DNA of 64,000 nt from Aporrectodea caliginosa (lineage: Eukaryota; Annelida; Clitellata; Crassiclitellata; Lumbricidae). The translations under genes and the position numbers were made by a program. A model generated the notes under the pieces. The model was not told the DNA's origin. It searched no databases and saw only the letters and a list, made by a program, of their open reading frames with translations. The stretch is taken from positions 1,271,501-1,335,500 of the forward strand of contig JACEVL010000158.1 of the NCBI GenBank assembly GCA_020284085.1. Reading direction: 5' to 3'. This document shows, in pieces, positions 11,235 to 23,983 of this stretch; within the stretch, counting starts at the first letter, position 1, and every line of letters starts with the position of its first letter.

Positions 11235-13310
11235 TAGGGTGGTTCACAGATGCATGGTCAAAAACCAAGTGCAAGCTAGAAACCACGGCACCCTCTCAGT
11301 TTGTTAGACCTATCAATAGCATTATTTAGACAAAATTTCAGCTTCCGATTCCAACGGGAAGACGGTGCTCACGGACTGTGTCACTTTGCCTGATACCGAT
11401 AAAAAAAGCACTAATTGTGGAAATAAATGCGTCAGCATACATTCCCGTATGAATGTTTTTATTTCACGATAAATCAAATATTACTGTAATTTGACAACAC
11501 GTGTGATAGTAGAACAGTTAGTTAGATTAAACTGTAAAATTTCAGTAGGTTTAAAAAATTGGAAATGTCCAAAAATAAAGAAAAACATCGTTCTGACCAT
11601 GAAGTCGATTGTTCCGGTTTTATGACTTCAACACCAGCGACAGTCTTAGAGACTAGAAACTGCAAGCACTGCATCAACAACAGCCTTCTTTGTTGTTGTG
11701 AGGCAAATAGCATTCCTATTTGCCACGACCACTTTGAGAAGACACTGCTTTTCTTCTTCATTATTGGTGATGAGTTGGTTAAATTCCTCGAACAGCTTCA
11801 CACACCTCTGAGCCGTGTCGTTCACCACTCTCAACTGCTGAATTTTCTCTCCCCTTGTTTGTAATCTTCATTCTCGATCCATTCCTCTTGTGGCACTCTA
11901 AGAAAGTAATAACTAATCTTCATGTGTGACAGCAGTGTCAGTTTTCACTTGGTTGCAAAATCACCCAGGCAAGCCCCCTCCTTCAGTACCGCAGCATCAG
12001 CTCTCACCATCCTTCCACCAGGGTTTTCAGTCACTCTTTGAACAATGTTCACCTTATCTGTTACTGGAAGTTGGTCTGAGAACAGTGTCAGACCTACAGC
12101 CTCATCTGAAAGGTACCACTAGTGGTTTCTAGGGCCTTCCTTGCAGCAACGCTGATCTCGGGGTCAACTGACTCATATTTCCCTAGATTAATTCAAAGTA
12201 ACAGATCTTGTCCTGGAGCGTCAGCAGCAAGTGAAACCTTTGTCCATGCTTTTGTGTAAAGAAGGGCAACAAAGCTACACAAATAGATTGAATACACCAC
12301 TTTGATCACGAACAAGGTAGAATTTGATGGCATACAGTAACTAGGCCATGCAACTTGCGTGGTGATTTGGCTCAGGGCTCTCCAGTGAATTATTGAAGGC
12401 TAACTTCCAAGACAACCATTTTCAGCTCAATGAGTTCATGGAAGTCATCTCTCAATCTGACTTTCTTTCAGTAAACTTCTTGAGAAAACTGAGTGCTGTT
12501 TCATGATAGGGCTCAGTGCCGGATATGACAATCAGGGCTGTATCACACTTTCCCAAGCAGCTTTAATGTCTGGAAGATTGGAATATGTGGTGAATTAGAT
12601 GGACCGCAGCACAAGGTGAATACTTTGACTAAAATCATCACATGGTGACGGCAGGCTAACCATAGGAGCTCTCGACCTATCTTGTCTTCCAGCAGAACGC
12701 AAGCTCTGACACTCCGTTGAAGAGCTCAGTGTTGATAGATATCAAAGCTGAAGGTTTGAACCTTGTCAGTGAGTTTCCACAACTCTGGAAGAATATGAAT
12801 GGCCATGGATTCATTGTATCCCGTCCCACAGGCTAATTTGGACACACCGAAGAGTTAAAGTATCAAATGTGAGCTCTTAAATTTCATTGGCAAATGGTAA
12901 ATTTGAAAATTAACTTTTGAAAACATGTCTGCCAAAAACACAGAAAGTAGACACCATGACCTTCAACAAGAACCTTACACTTTGTTCAAAATACCAGTAA
13001 GTAAGCAAGTAGGTAAGTTAGTAAGTAAGTAAGTAAATAAGTATAACACAACAGAAACTATTTGAAGCTCATCTCCATGACAAATTTGTTGACCAAGTTA
13101 TACGACATCAAACTGTTGACCAAGTTATACGACATCAAGATTTACCGCTAATGCTACTATATGGTAATATTATTTTCTTTGTCATTGAGCACCGTCTTCC
13201 CGTTGGAATTGAAAGCTGAAATTTTGTCTAAATAATACTATTGATAGGTCTAACAAACTGAGAGGGTGCCCTGGTTTCTAGCTTTCACTTTGTTTTTGTG
13301 GACCACCCTA
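11235..13310. mobile_element. hAT-type DNA transposon, 2.08 kb, 8-bp TSD
   Basis: The exact 8-bp duplication CTATACAT flanks it (11227-11234, 13311-13318). Terminal inverted repeats of about 130-150 bp start TAGGGTGGTTCACAG on the left and, reversed, TAGGGTGGTCCACAA on the right, and share CACCCTCTCAGTTTGTTAGA. YARNG ends with 8-bp TSDs are typical of hAT. The interior carries a decayed minus-strand ORF and an AAGT microsatellite (about 12990-13050), perhaps a nested LINE tail. Confidence 0.85.
11646..11834 (-). pseudogene. Relic ORF inside the 11.2-kb transposon
   Basis: An open stretch of 62 codons begins RVVNDTAQRCVKLFEEF and continues NNEEEKQCLLKVVVANRN. It resembles, from memory, the C-terminal part of an uncharacterised transposon-borne protein family whose other pieces may lie in the elements at 23.2 and 44.0 kb. 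The rest of the element is not open. Confidence 0.4.
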
Positions 13311-13319
13311 CTATACATG

Positions 13320-14880
13320 CATGCAAGTATACACATTGATGGGAGTGGACAGCCGCCATGCCGCCATCTGCCGCTTTTCGGCCATCTGGTCATCGTCACA
13401 CGTGCACTTTGATACTCATTTAAGTACCACCCCATGTAGTAATAAGTAGGAGTGTCATAAGGTATACATAGAAGAGCTCTTCCGTTGAACGGGGAGACCG
13501 GATTTAGTTCAGGAAGCGTTGTTTGTGCATCTTATTTGTCACAGTTGTTAAACCCATGATGGTTATTTTCTGAGAGTAGACCCTGTGTGGTCACTTCTCG
13601 TCGTTTTTGCCGGTACTCATGCATGTTTGCGTCTTCCACTGTGAATGACTGCTGTTATAACTACAAACGGGCGTTAGGGTGTTTATAAAAATGAAAGTGT
13701 CAGAAAGTTATTCTCCAACCTATAATTGCGTTTTACTATAGATGGAAAGAGTAACCAGCAAAATAAAACAATATTTTTAACTTGCACAGAGCAGTCAAAG
13801 TTTATTATATATATATATACATAGTGTTTCAGTAAAATCGTTGAGCGAAAGAGTTAAATACTAAACAGTAAACACACGAAACAGTAAACACGCATCAAAA
13901 ATGGAAACTGCCGTGTAGTGGTAGAGTAGCAGTGCAAAGTACGTACATGTAAAATAGTCATTCAGTACAATCATTAAAACACTAGAGCTGCAGTGATCAA
14001 TGTAGCAATGTAGCATCTACTGAAAGCAATGAACGGCGAACGCTATACTAAGCATTATGCCCTGTATTTAAAGTAAAAATGCAGTCACCATAAATCCATC
14101 ATTAGCTCATGTTGCCGGTCTCTGTGACGTTCTTCATGGCTCATCCCTTTGCTGGCACACTGAACTTGCTTCTCTTAACTACTTTTGTCTGTTTTTGTTC
14201 CTCGTTGCGTGTTAACGAGGCATTGAATTCTTGAATCAAGGCAACTCCCGTTCTTCAAGATCGTTCACAGCATTCACAGAGGTGGCAACCATCTGTTCTT
14301 TAGATATGATTCTTGGAGTAGCCATTCCCTGGAATTAAACTGCAAGAATTCTTCTCAGAGGATCTTAAAAAACGGCGTGTACATAACGTAGTCATGTAGT
14401 ACCTTTGTTTCTGGATTGACGAATAGTGGAATCCGTTTAGAGGTTCCCCGTACCCCCAGTATCTCCTAGAGCCATGACCAGTAATTTCTTCTCTTCGACC
14501 GAGACACTATCGCTATAACTACCATAATAGTGAATATGATGATGATGATTATAATGATGGTGACGATCTTGTCTTGACAATGGTTTGTATGATGATCATA
14601 ATGTCACCTCTGTGTCTAACTGAAACATTGGTCCATTTCTATATACAAGTTTCGTTTCTTGGTCAGCAAACATTACCTCCTACTGGGTTTCGCCAAACGC
14701 TTGGTCCAGCGGTGTTAATGGTGGTCAGCTGAACAACATGGTTGGCTTCAGCTATATTAATTTAACATCCAGGTGATGGCCATGAGAACGCCAACTCTGT
14801 CCAGAGCTATTCAAGCATGATACTACATTCGTTTGACTTGGACTGGCTGATATTAACTGAACTAATAGCGCTAAAACTGA
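13320..14880. other. No recognisable gene; short AT repeat
   Basis: Only an AT dinucleotide run at about 13806-13820 and scattered GATGAT runs near 14537 stand out. No open reading frame with a recognisable product was found. Confidence 0.5.
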
Positions 14881-14884
14881 TGTT

Positions 14885-15060
14885 GAGAGGAAAAGAAGAC
14901 GTAATAATTATAGCAGTGAGAATAAATTACAGTCACAAAGGAATCAAAGCTTTGTTAAGATTTCACTGATATTTGCAACCGTATTTTTGCTTTGAATTTC
15001 GAAATAAGATCAGGTTTCTTATTAATAAGAACTATAGAAAGATCTGAAGCGAGAAAATGG
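14885..15060 (+). repeat. Dispersed module, copy 3, upstream of gene B
   Basis: CTTTGTTAAGATTTCACTGATATTTGCAAC ... TTTCGAAATAAGATCAGG aligns with the copies at 1550, 9540 and 32140. Later LINE and SINE insertions separate it from gene B. Confidence 0.4.
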
Positions 15061-15429
15061 AAATAAATAAGGTGACTCCAATCATCCAATGACGACAGCG
15101 ATGCTGATTACTACAATGTAAATTGATGATATGCTATTATAGTGCGCAAAAATATTATAAGGAATACAATAACATAAGCTTCATGTCATAAAGTTTTCGC
15201 TTTCGCATTTAGTCATGAAAATTATTTATTATACGTAAGCGGATGTTTCCGCAACAAAAGCCCTTTCTCTGTCATAATTATGCAACAGGCATATGAAAAT
15301 GATGTTTACAGTTCATACGGATGCTAAGTTGGGTGATAGGATCGCCATAATAATTGTTGTCTGGTCTTAGCTTTGGCTGCCTTCGTCTGTATTGACTTTT
15401 GGTTTATGCACTGTAAGCTTAGATCATGA

Positions 15430-16035
15430 ATATGAATACGAAAGTTGGGAGCTTAGCGCATGCGTCATTGGTCCTTGTTCACGCCTTTGTTACCAGTCGA
15501 ATTGACAACTGTTGCTCCCTACTTGCTGGCCTTCCTCTTGGGGTTCTGGGGCGACTAGATCGAGTTCTGCGCTCGGCTGCTCGTCTCGTGGGACGACTTC
15601 CTAAGTTCTCTCATGTATCTGCATACATGCGTGATGTGTTTCACTGGCTGCCTATCTCTCAGCGGATCTCATACCGCACTGCTGCTGTAGTTTCTCGCTG
15701 CGTTCTTGGCTGCGCTCCATCTTACTTGCGTGATCTTTGCCGCCCAGTGTCTGACGTTGCAGCGCGTCGAGCTCTTCGTTCTGCGACGAGGGGTGAGCTC
15801 CTAGTTCCACGGGCACGCTTGGTTAGTAAGCAGCGCCGTGCTTTTTCGATTGTGGGACCTTCCACCTGGAATGACCTCCCGCTTAAGCTCCGCTCTTTAC
15901 TTGTGAGCCAACCGACAGGGTTCTACAAGTCCCTCAAGTCTTTTTTCTTTAGTCGTGGCTGGGCCGGGAGCGCTTCTGAGTAGCTTCTTGAAGAGGCGCT
16001 ATATAAATGCTCTGAATGAATGAATGAATGAATTA
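15430..16035 (+). mobile_element. L2-like LINE, 5'-truncated 3' end with intact ORF tail
   Basis: The ORF to 15983 is the C-terminal part of an L2/CR1-type reverse transcriptase: HAFVTSRIDNCCSLLAGLP, RSAARLVGRL, YMRDVFHWLP, RAFSIVGPSTWNDLPLKLR, and the last residues GWAGSASE. The 3' end CTTGAAGAGGCGCTATATAAATG is followed by a TGAA microsatellite tail. The catalytic domain is absent because of 5' truncation. This is the best copy of the LINE whose 3' end is shared by the SINEs in the window. Confidence 0.9.
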
Positions 16036-16479
16036 TGGAGGCCAATAATTGAGCAAAGATACGTGCATAAAAGTAGAGCACATTTATAGTAAAGCCGTAA
16101 AGTAGAATCGCTGGGCCTACGTAAATGCGGATCTAAAATAATTAATAAAATAAGAAGCATTGAAGAAATTTCATACGTTATTTTTGACTTGTTTTCAGGT
16201 ATGATTTAACTAAATGCGCCATACCCGCCTATATAATAGAGAGTAGGCCTATGCGAATCAATGTTAGCTTCGTTAAATAATCGATTACGGAAATTCTGAA
16301 GCTGAGCGTTTTTTATGGTTTCAATTCTGTTGAGAAAGAAGAACATTCGAGGGAAACGAAGAATCACACAGAACACAGTAAGAAGAAATTTCTCTTTCAA
16401 CGTCAACGTCCAACGTAGACAAAAAGTCGTCAGCTCTTGCATTCGTAAGTTTTCAAAATAATATATTATATTATAATAA

Positions 16480-16720
16480 TTATCGATTCAGTTGAGTCTA
16501 TGGCAACATTATATCGGAAATGGTCAATAAGAAAACAGATGAATCTTAATGCCCGAGTTTACCCCGCATTTCAGAAATAATACTATGCAATTCAGTAAAT
16601 ATTTCAAAATAGTATTTCGACGATCCAAAATAATAAGTAATTAAAAATATCTTCTAAATGCGCTCACTTTGAATGAAAAAATTGCTTACGTCGAAATAAC
16701 TTCAAGCTCAATGATGGCCT
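16480..16720 (+). repeat. Second dispersed repeat, copy 1
   Basis: ATCGATTCAGTTGAGTCTATGG ... and CACTTTGAATGAAAAAATTGC align with 27625-27840 in the same order. I cannot assign a function. Confidence 0.45.
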
Positions 16721-16789
16721 CATGCATCAATGTTAAAAGCAAACGCAGCCTTTCATTCGACATATGGCGTTGGTAAAATGAGCAGTAGG

Positions 16790-17027
16790 ACATGATTGTA
16801 TTGTATTGTATTTGAACACTTGTTATAGCGCCTCAACCAGATTACCCATTCAGAGGCGCTCCCGACTCTGCGCGCACGCTGAATCGGAGTTTCATGCCGA
16901 AGCGCATGAGCAATTGCGAGTGAAGGACTTGCCCAGGGTCCCTACGCGGCGGCTTTTTTGAGGTGGATTCGAACCCGCAACCCTCCAGCTGCAAGGCACC
17001 GAACATACCCCAAACCACCACGCCCCA
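16790..17027 (-). mobile_element. tRNA-derived SINE with L2-like tail
   Basis: Reverse-strand copy of the SINE at 47990. It carries the B box (GGTTCGAATCC, seen here as GGATTCGAACC), the body GCGCATGAGCAATTGCGAGT and the LINE-like tail AGGCGCTATAACAAG with a TACAA-type tail. Small indels separate it from the other copies. Confidence 0.85.
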
Positions 17028-17029
17028 AT

Positions 17030-17205
17030 TGTATTGTGTTGTGTTGTATTGTATTGTATTGTACTCCACGTTTATAATGCGACCGAGCCACCCGCAGTAA
17101 ATATCCGAGAAATTAATCTCTGATAAACCGACCGACCCGGAATCGAACCCGGGTCGCCGGCGCGGCGAGCGGGCTACCAACCCACTCGACCACTCAGGAT
17201 CTCTA
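17030..17205 (-). mobile_element. Second, different tRNA-derived SINE
   Basis: On the minus strand it starts GAGTGGTCGAGTGGGTTGGT (A-box-like) and contains GGGTTCGATTCCGGGTCGG (B box). It ends in a TACAA microsatellite. Its body differs from the L2-tailed SINE, and it lies directly behind that element. Confidence 0.75.
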
Positions 17206-17210
17206 ACAGA

Positions 17211-17277
17211 CAGACAGAGGACATGCGGCCAAAAAGGAGGACATGTCCTCCTTTTGCCGGACGTCTGGCAACCCTAA
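17211..17277. mobile_element. hAT end fragment
   Basis: The reverse strand reads TAGGGTTGCCAGACGTCCGG, then the palindrome GGAGGACATGTCCTCC. This looks like one end of a hAT-type MITE; I found no partner end. Confidence 0.5.
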
Positions 17278-17344
17278 CTCGGTGTAACTGTTACAATGTC
17301 ATGTTAACTGCTGATCTTGAGTTCGCTGGTTCATCTTAAATGCC

Positions 17345-17460
17345 TGCGTGAAACCATTAGTATTGTATTGTATTGTATTGTATTGTATTTATAAATTTAT
17401 AAAGCGCCACTTACAGTGAACACCAATCAGAGGCGCTCCCAGTGCGAAAGACTCCGGGCA
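17345..17460 (-). mobile_element. L2-like LINE 3' tail fragment
   Basis: A TTGTA microsatellite is followed by TTTATAAAGCGCCACTTACAG and CAGAGGCGCTCCC, the reverse of the L2-like 3' end (terminal codons GSAS). The upstream part on the minus strand does not read as reverse transcriptase. Confidence 0.6.
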
Positions 17461-18400
17461 AAAAGAGTGGTCTTAAGACAGCAAAAAGAAGCACCTGGCC
17501 CACCAGATAGTAGCAAAGAACGAGTTGATGAAGGAGTTGGTTCCATAGTGAAGACCTCCTCCATTCAATTCGATTTCCGCAACTGCCCCATCTGAAATGG
17601 CATATCTGTCCGAAACTTGACCACATTCGGCAGGCTCCTTCTCTGTTGCGATGACGTCCGACGACATTTTGTGTATTTCTCGCTGATTGATTCAGATTCG
17701 TCGCTATCAATAATTCATTCCCTATCCCATGATGAAGTGCTTTCATGTGTGTGTGTAATTGGGTACTGCTGATGACTCAGAGAAAGAAGTTGCAGCAGAT
17801 ACTTGGGATTCAACTCTGAATGTATCTTGTCGTTCACGTTCTCTGACTTTCGCAGTTTTTTATTGACCAGTGCATTTGTAGATGAACCATCAACTGAGCC
17901 GATCATCATTTTTTGTTCTGTTCTCTGCTGCTGTAGGAATTGTTGTTCTGCAATAGGAACTCGCTTAGCTCTGTCCAAGTGCATAATGACAATTTAATGC
18001 ACTTGCACGATGCTATGTCAAAACGAGAAGCCCTGACCTCCTCTTTGAAGTCGGTTGTCCTTTCTTCATAACCTTTATTGCATTTCGCTACAGGATATCG
18101 AAAAAGATTCAAATATTTGTCATGATGAAAGCGAATTAGCTGGATAGCCCGTGTGTATTCAAAGTTGAAATGGAAACTTGAAGCCGTTTTCTCTGATCTT
18201 GGTTGGCAAAGCATAAGATATTTCAGAAAAAGTTGGATCATTTTGGAAACTGTTTAGGTCGTGTCTAATCCACATGTGATTCATGAAGATATACTCAACC
18301 TTCGGCAACGTCTTAAGCTTCATTCGTTTGGAGCACCAAAAATGGGAGAATTGGGGCATTTTTGATGCCATTCTTTTCTGATGGGTTTTGTCATCATAAA
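17461..18400 (-). other. Degenerate open stretches, product unknown
   Basis: Minus-strand frames of 64-111 codons are broken by stops. One reads DRAKRVPIAEQQFLQQQRTE (about 17930-17985), which looks more like former coding sequence than random DNA. I do not recognise it. It may be the remains of a transposon or a processed pseudogene. Confidence 0.25.
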
Positions 18401-18998
18401 AAAACTGTCACCAGAAGCATTAGAACATGTTATAATAATCAGAATTTAATTTGGCTGTGCAACTGTACACTGCAAGCGCTTTCTAGATTCACACAAGACA
18501 TATTGCTGCATCGTGCAATACAGTAGGCTGCAACAGTGTCTACTGTCTAGGTGGAACTGATAGGCTACATCCATATAATAGCTCAATTATGCTGAAGAAT
18601 CTGCAAGTTTTGTTTATACAAAATTCGCATACGTGCAATTCATATAAACTCAATTAATACACAATCCATGGAAATATTAAAAATGCATCAAATCACTGGA
18701 TTCTGATTTGAATGTGTATTTCATGAATAAATGAATTTGTAACTGCTCGACGATAATAGATTAAGTAAGAAATAATGCACAACATGGAAAATTTTCACCG
18801 CCTGTAGAGGGCAGAAGAAACAAAGCCAAATCAAAAATATTTTAAACACTATATTAACTAACATGCTGGCAACTTTTCATCACTTTTAGAAAACGTTTGA
18901 TGGGAATTTTTTACATAATTACTCCAGCCTAATGACTAGACTGCAAATAATGATAATAATGATGATGCTAGTTAGTTTGTTCTTCTCTAGTTGCAGCA

Positions 18999-21924
18999 AT
19001 GGACGACAGCGTGTCGGAATTCATCGTCCATACATGTCGAATGTTTCCAAAGACACCCACTAACATTTTTGAGACCATGCATTTGCAAGCTTCCGTCCGT
19101 AGGCAAGAGTATACAGCTTCATGTGACGCTTCCGTCGCTATTCAAGGGTATACAATTTTATGTGGCAGCTGTGTTGAATTCTTCATTCAACCTCTACTTC
19201 GATACATCGACGACTTTGATTGCCTCAAGATATCATCAGTGTTACTTGCCTTTACAGATGAAAAGCCAGTATTACCTTATGATGTCCGTCATAGAGCTAA
19301 TGCAATAGACTGTTTATTAATCGAACCATACCCTGATTTTCCAGCTTTCGTACAACTTCGTCTTTTTGGAGAAATGAGGTATAACTGGGAACGCAAAACC
19401 TTTGAATTTTTGGAGGATAACGTCCAAACAATTGCACTAACATCCGAACTGGTTGAAATTGACTCAGTTGACAATGATGAAGATTGGTGCACGGTTGGTC
19501 CGGCAAGCAGAAAATTAAACTACGTAAAGGGTCCACCTTCCGTTGATAATGTTGCATCCATATGGTGCCCACAGTGGCCAAAACAAGCGAAAAATTGGCC
19601 TTTTCGACAAAGAAAGTATGGATGGCCGACAACTGCCATCATCCACGAGATTGTACAGAATGGTTGTCATGTTGTATTTGCAAAACACCCTGCCTGCAGA
19701 AATGATGTACACCAATGCAGGCTGTCATTTTCAGTTGCCGAAGTCATTTTACTCCAGAGTTGGACTCCACTTCAGCAGATTGTCTATCATATGCTCAGAT
19801 TCTTTGCCAAGAGAGAACTAATCAGAAAAGATTGTCCAAAGGAAGACGAGGTTCTCTGTACATACCATTTTAAGACATTGATGCTGTGGTCTTGTGAAGA
19901 AATGTCACCAGAATGGTGGAATTCCTTATCTGTTATTAAAATATGCGGAAATTTATTAGAAAAACTTTCACATTGGCTTAAAGAGACCAGATGTCCAAAC
20001 TATTTTATTCCTGAAGCAAATTTGTTTCATGAACACTTTAACCGGAAGATCGTTGATGAAACTGCTAAAAAATTGATATATTATTGCGATTCCGACATTC
20101 TGAGCCTTTGGTTTGTGGAGCATTATATGCAGCCATATTTTATTCATGTATTTGGTGCAAGATTCGCTCTTGCTATCTTAAGCTGTGTCGAAAGAGCTTA
20201 TGTTGCACACCTGTGAAGCCACGAAGGAAGATGAACCAAATGAATTTGAAATAAAAGCACTCAACTTCTACGCCTCGTTTAGGTTTCGGTTTGATGTTAA
20301 ATATGCACATCACACAGTAAAGAAAGGATTCGAATTGGCATATCTCGATTTTTGGAAATATCTTTTGAGAATTCGTTCACATTTTGAGAATAATGATTCT
20401 CGGCCATCCGCAGAGATTGAATCATGCTATTGGTTTTATGGATCGATGCTGCGTATATTGCACGCTGCCCATTTATTAGATTGTAAAGAAATGCACTGTG
20501 ACAGCGAATGGTTTGTTGACGAAATCAGACAAGTTTTGATCAAACCAAAATTTTATAGATCCAAGCACCACAACATGCCAAGACCGTTAACCACTTGTCT
20601 TACTAAAAGCCTATTATATTTCGTAAGAGCTCAGGATCTGATGGAAAATCTGATTGGATCAAGTAATAATCTAGAAGTTCAAGTTGTGGCTGAAATATCA
20701 AAGGTACTTCTTAGGAAAGCTTTGGAATGTGAGGATTCCAAAACAAACACCATCGCCAAGGCAACTTTGTCCTACATGGCGGCTCTTCATTTTGCCGCAT
20801 CAGAATATCGAACTGTTCTAGATCTTTGCTTAAGAGTCGTCATGCATGAAAAGCCTGGGAAAGAGGAGACAGAAACATTGAATGCAGGCTGTTTGTTGTA
20901 TATTGAAGACATTTCGGAGATAATTGGATTTTATTTACTTTTCAGGAAGACCAAAGACGCTTCTTTGCATTATACTAAGAGACAGTTTTTCATAGATCTT
21001 CGTCTTACACCAGAAGTTGTTGCTCACTATTTAACAATTTCGTCAATTGAAAGAAAAGTTAGGGCTTTTGGACCTAATACCAGTTTTATAACTCCAACAT
21101 TTCCGCTCGATGTTATTTTGATGGCTATAACAAATCGGAAATTTTCACGAATATCACCGAAAAGAAATAGCGTTGTGTGCGTCTATCACAGAACAGATCC
21201 AATGAATAAATTAAAAGCGCTCAATGAAAGATGTTTGCCAAATGAAGAAAGTATTATTCAATTGCTAATGGAATTTTCCTTAGAAAATATTACATCATTT
21301 TACAATGCCGTCGGCAAAGACTTTGGCATTCACTGCAATACAGCTGATTGTTACCGTGCTGCGTATCTGTACCAGCGTCGTAAATATCCTGAAGTTTTGC
21401 ATTTGTGTGAACGAATTCTCGATGAGCGAGATCTTCAGACGGACTCGAAGAAACTTGCATTTGCCAATGTAATGGTGTTGCCACCGCTTGACTCTTTTTT
21501 CGACGGTGAAATCCGATGTTTGCTTGGATTTCACACACTGTTTTATTATTTGTTGCCACGAAGTGAATCTTTGCAGAAAAGTGAAAAAACTTCTAATTGG
21601 ACCTTCAACCAGTTTTTTGTCCAAAGGATTCATTCCGACGACTGTTTACTTTCTATAGTTCTTGAAGAGAGTTATAGCATGCGTTGTCATTATATTCTTG
21701 GAAGACACTTCTTGGCAAGATATTTAAAAGTGAGATGTCTGACCGATTACTGGAACTCACTTTCAGAAGCAATGTTTGAATTTGAGAAACTCAAAGCTAG
21801 TCTTCCTTTTGAGTATATCATACGCTGTTTTCTTCAACAAAAACTTCGACAACTTCAGAACGGTGCGAATGCAAAATGCTGGCAGGCTGAAATATATGTC
21901 AATGGCAAAATTGTACATAGATGA
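18999..21924 (+). pseudogene. Mab-21/cGAS-like receptor family gene B with a frameshift
   Basis: The start ATG follows TTGCAG-CA, a likely 5' UTR splice acceptor shared with gene A. Gly56-Ser57 then Asp72-x-Asp74 gives the nucleotidyltransferase signature. The W-rich block and the Mab-21 C-terminal region (SFSVAE, PKEDEVLC, MLWSCEEMSPEWW, YFIPEANLFHE) are intact. The first frame stops at 20214-20216; the homologous sequence continues in the next frame from about 20182 (LHTCEATKED) to 21924. The 2926-bp length exceeds a multiple of three by one, so a single extra base explains it. The tail repeats TPR-like helices (LSYMAALHFAASEYRTVLDLC, CERILDERDL). Residues 31-56 are a 13-residue tandem duplication directly before the Gly-Ser. 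It could be a pseudogene or carry one sequencing indel. Confidence 0.85.
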
Positions 21925-23180
21925 TATTTGTAGAGTTGTAGAAAATCATTGTCATTGGTGGTTTCTGCCGGGTTTGTTTTACTAACCAATGACGCATAAA
22001 AAGTGTTCTAAGTTCTTTTCAGAAGTTCTGCTACAAGATTGGATAATTTTCTGTCTCAAACTCAAATGACAAATATAATTTTAATTGGATCTATTAATTA
22101 AGTTGTGCAACGTTAGATGAAGCTAATATTAGATGTATCTGACATGACCAAATAACAGATTTATTACGGTTCAATAATTTGTCATAGCGTACATGTAGGC
22201 TATATAAAACTGAGTCAATATGGCCATTTATCACGACACAATCAGTTTGCTTAGTTCAGTGTTGAGGCTATCATTCCGTAAGAAGTTTTTATTGCGCTGG
22301 ATAACTAAGTAGGCCTAATCATTTAGTCATCTGCAGTCATATTTTGCTTGGCGCATTTATTTACAAATGTTGACAGAGTAAAAAATTTAATAACTAGTAG
22401 TATAATATTTGCGTAATGTGACACAAGTTTACAGACCCGTTGACAAATAAATGCTTAGCACACAAATCATTAAAAAATCCATGTTGACTTAAAGGTATTT
22501 ACGCCTATAAATGTTTGGTCGGTATTAGCAAGAGGGCTAGCGTATTTACTAATTTAGCCTAAAGTATTCTGCACTGGGAAGGCTTCTTTATATTCCGGTT
22601 AGACCCGGGTCAGATTGATAGCTCCCGTGTAATCTAAGACCTTACGCAAAACACTGAGTAGGCCAACTCGCCTTGTAACGAGTATTGTGCGAGTTCGAGT
22701 ATCTTATAAGACAAACAATGTACAGGTTTTTTAAATGTCAATAACGCCAGGAAGCCATACATGGAGCTCAGGGCTTGAAATATTAAATATTTGATATTCA
22801 GATAATTAGAGACATAGAACTGTACTACCTTAAAGAAGTTTGCACCGATGGTTGTTCAGGTGGTAAAGAGGGCTAACGTAGTTTAGCCAAAAACTGTTAG
22901 TGGATTTATGAATAACAGATTCAACTACCCAAATTAGAGGTTCTACTGGAAAGCTCAATCCCGGTTCCCTTGAAGCAGTTAGCACTTATGACTGTTGAAA
23001 TAGAGACCGTGGTAAAAATTCGCTTTTATAGTCACAAAATGACTCACTAAGTCTACCTTTTTACTTCAAATGTGGCAAGTAGACTAATATATAAAAATAT
23101 GACTTTGCAGTTTCAACTGTAAAGTGAAGGAGGATGCATGGATAGTTTGTTCATGGCCTACGTGCATACAAAACATGCAT
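21925..23180. other. 3' flank of gene B, no gene seen
   Basis: AT-rich sequence with one TAGGCCTA palindrome (about 22312). I see no coding or repeat structure up to the transposon at 23189. Confidence 0.5.
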
Positions 23181-23439
23181 AGGTACATTAGTGTGGTCCA
23201 AGATTACATGTAAACAAATTTTTCTTTAATAATGCTAAAACCACAAGGCTGCCCTTATTCCATATGGTTGTAGGTATCCTCATGCAAAATTTGAACTTAA
23301 TTGGAACATGTTTAGGGGTACCAACCAAATAGCACTTTAAATATGAATGTTCGAGTTTTGGCTTTCGAATTATAAAGGATTCTCACTTTACATCTTGACA
23401 TTGCACAATAATTATTTACCTAATGGGCATACTTGCAGT

Positions 23440-23983
23440 CAGTGTGATTTTCCTTACAGATTTTATTTTAGTTATAGTTATAGTTATAGTTAATGATTTT
23501 TTTATTTTAGTTATAGTTATAGTTATAGTTAGTATTATTTTTTAGTTATAGTTATAGTTATAGTTAATGGATTTTTATTTTAGTTAATTTTAGTTACTAC
23601 TTAGTTACAATAATTAAGTCTATAAGCAAAATTGTGCGTATTAATACGCTGTTTCACAATTTACTCAGAGCTATGAAAACCTTTGAAGCATGGGTACAGT
23701 CAGCTTCATGAATACACGAGTTTCCAAAGTAACTGACAAATTTCACAATAAAAATTTCGATTTTTTGTTCTCATTTATGTCGAATCGTCCATATTGCACT
23801 TCCTATTTTTATTTTTTGTATTAACGAAAATAAAGATGAATTTTCGTTAGTGTTATTTTCGTTATAGTTATAGTTATAGTTAATGATATTTTTTAGTTAT
23901 AGTTATAGTTATCGTTAACGAAGTCATTTTATTTTCGTTAACGAACATTTTCGTTATCGTTATCGTTAACGAAAATCACACTG
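23440..23983. mobile_element. Nested hAT MITE, 544 bp, TTATAG-rich
   Basis: The 8-bp duplication CTTGCAGT flanks it (23432-23439, 23984-23991). Perfect 13-bp ends are CAGTGTGATTTTC and GAAAATCACACTG. Both arms carry repeated GTTATA hexamers and, towards the right, GTTATC/GTTAACGA motifs, so much of the element is internally repetitive. It lies inside the 23.2-kb transposon and is therefore younger. Confidence 0.9.
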
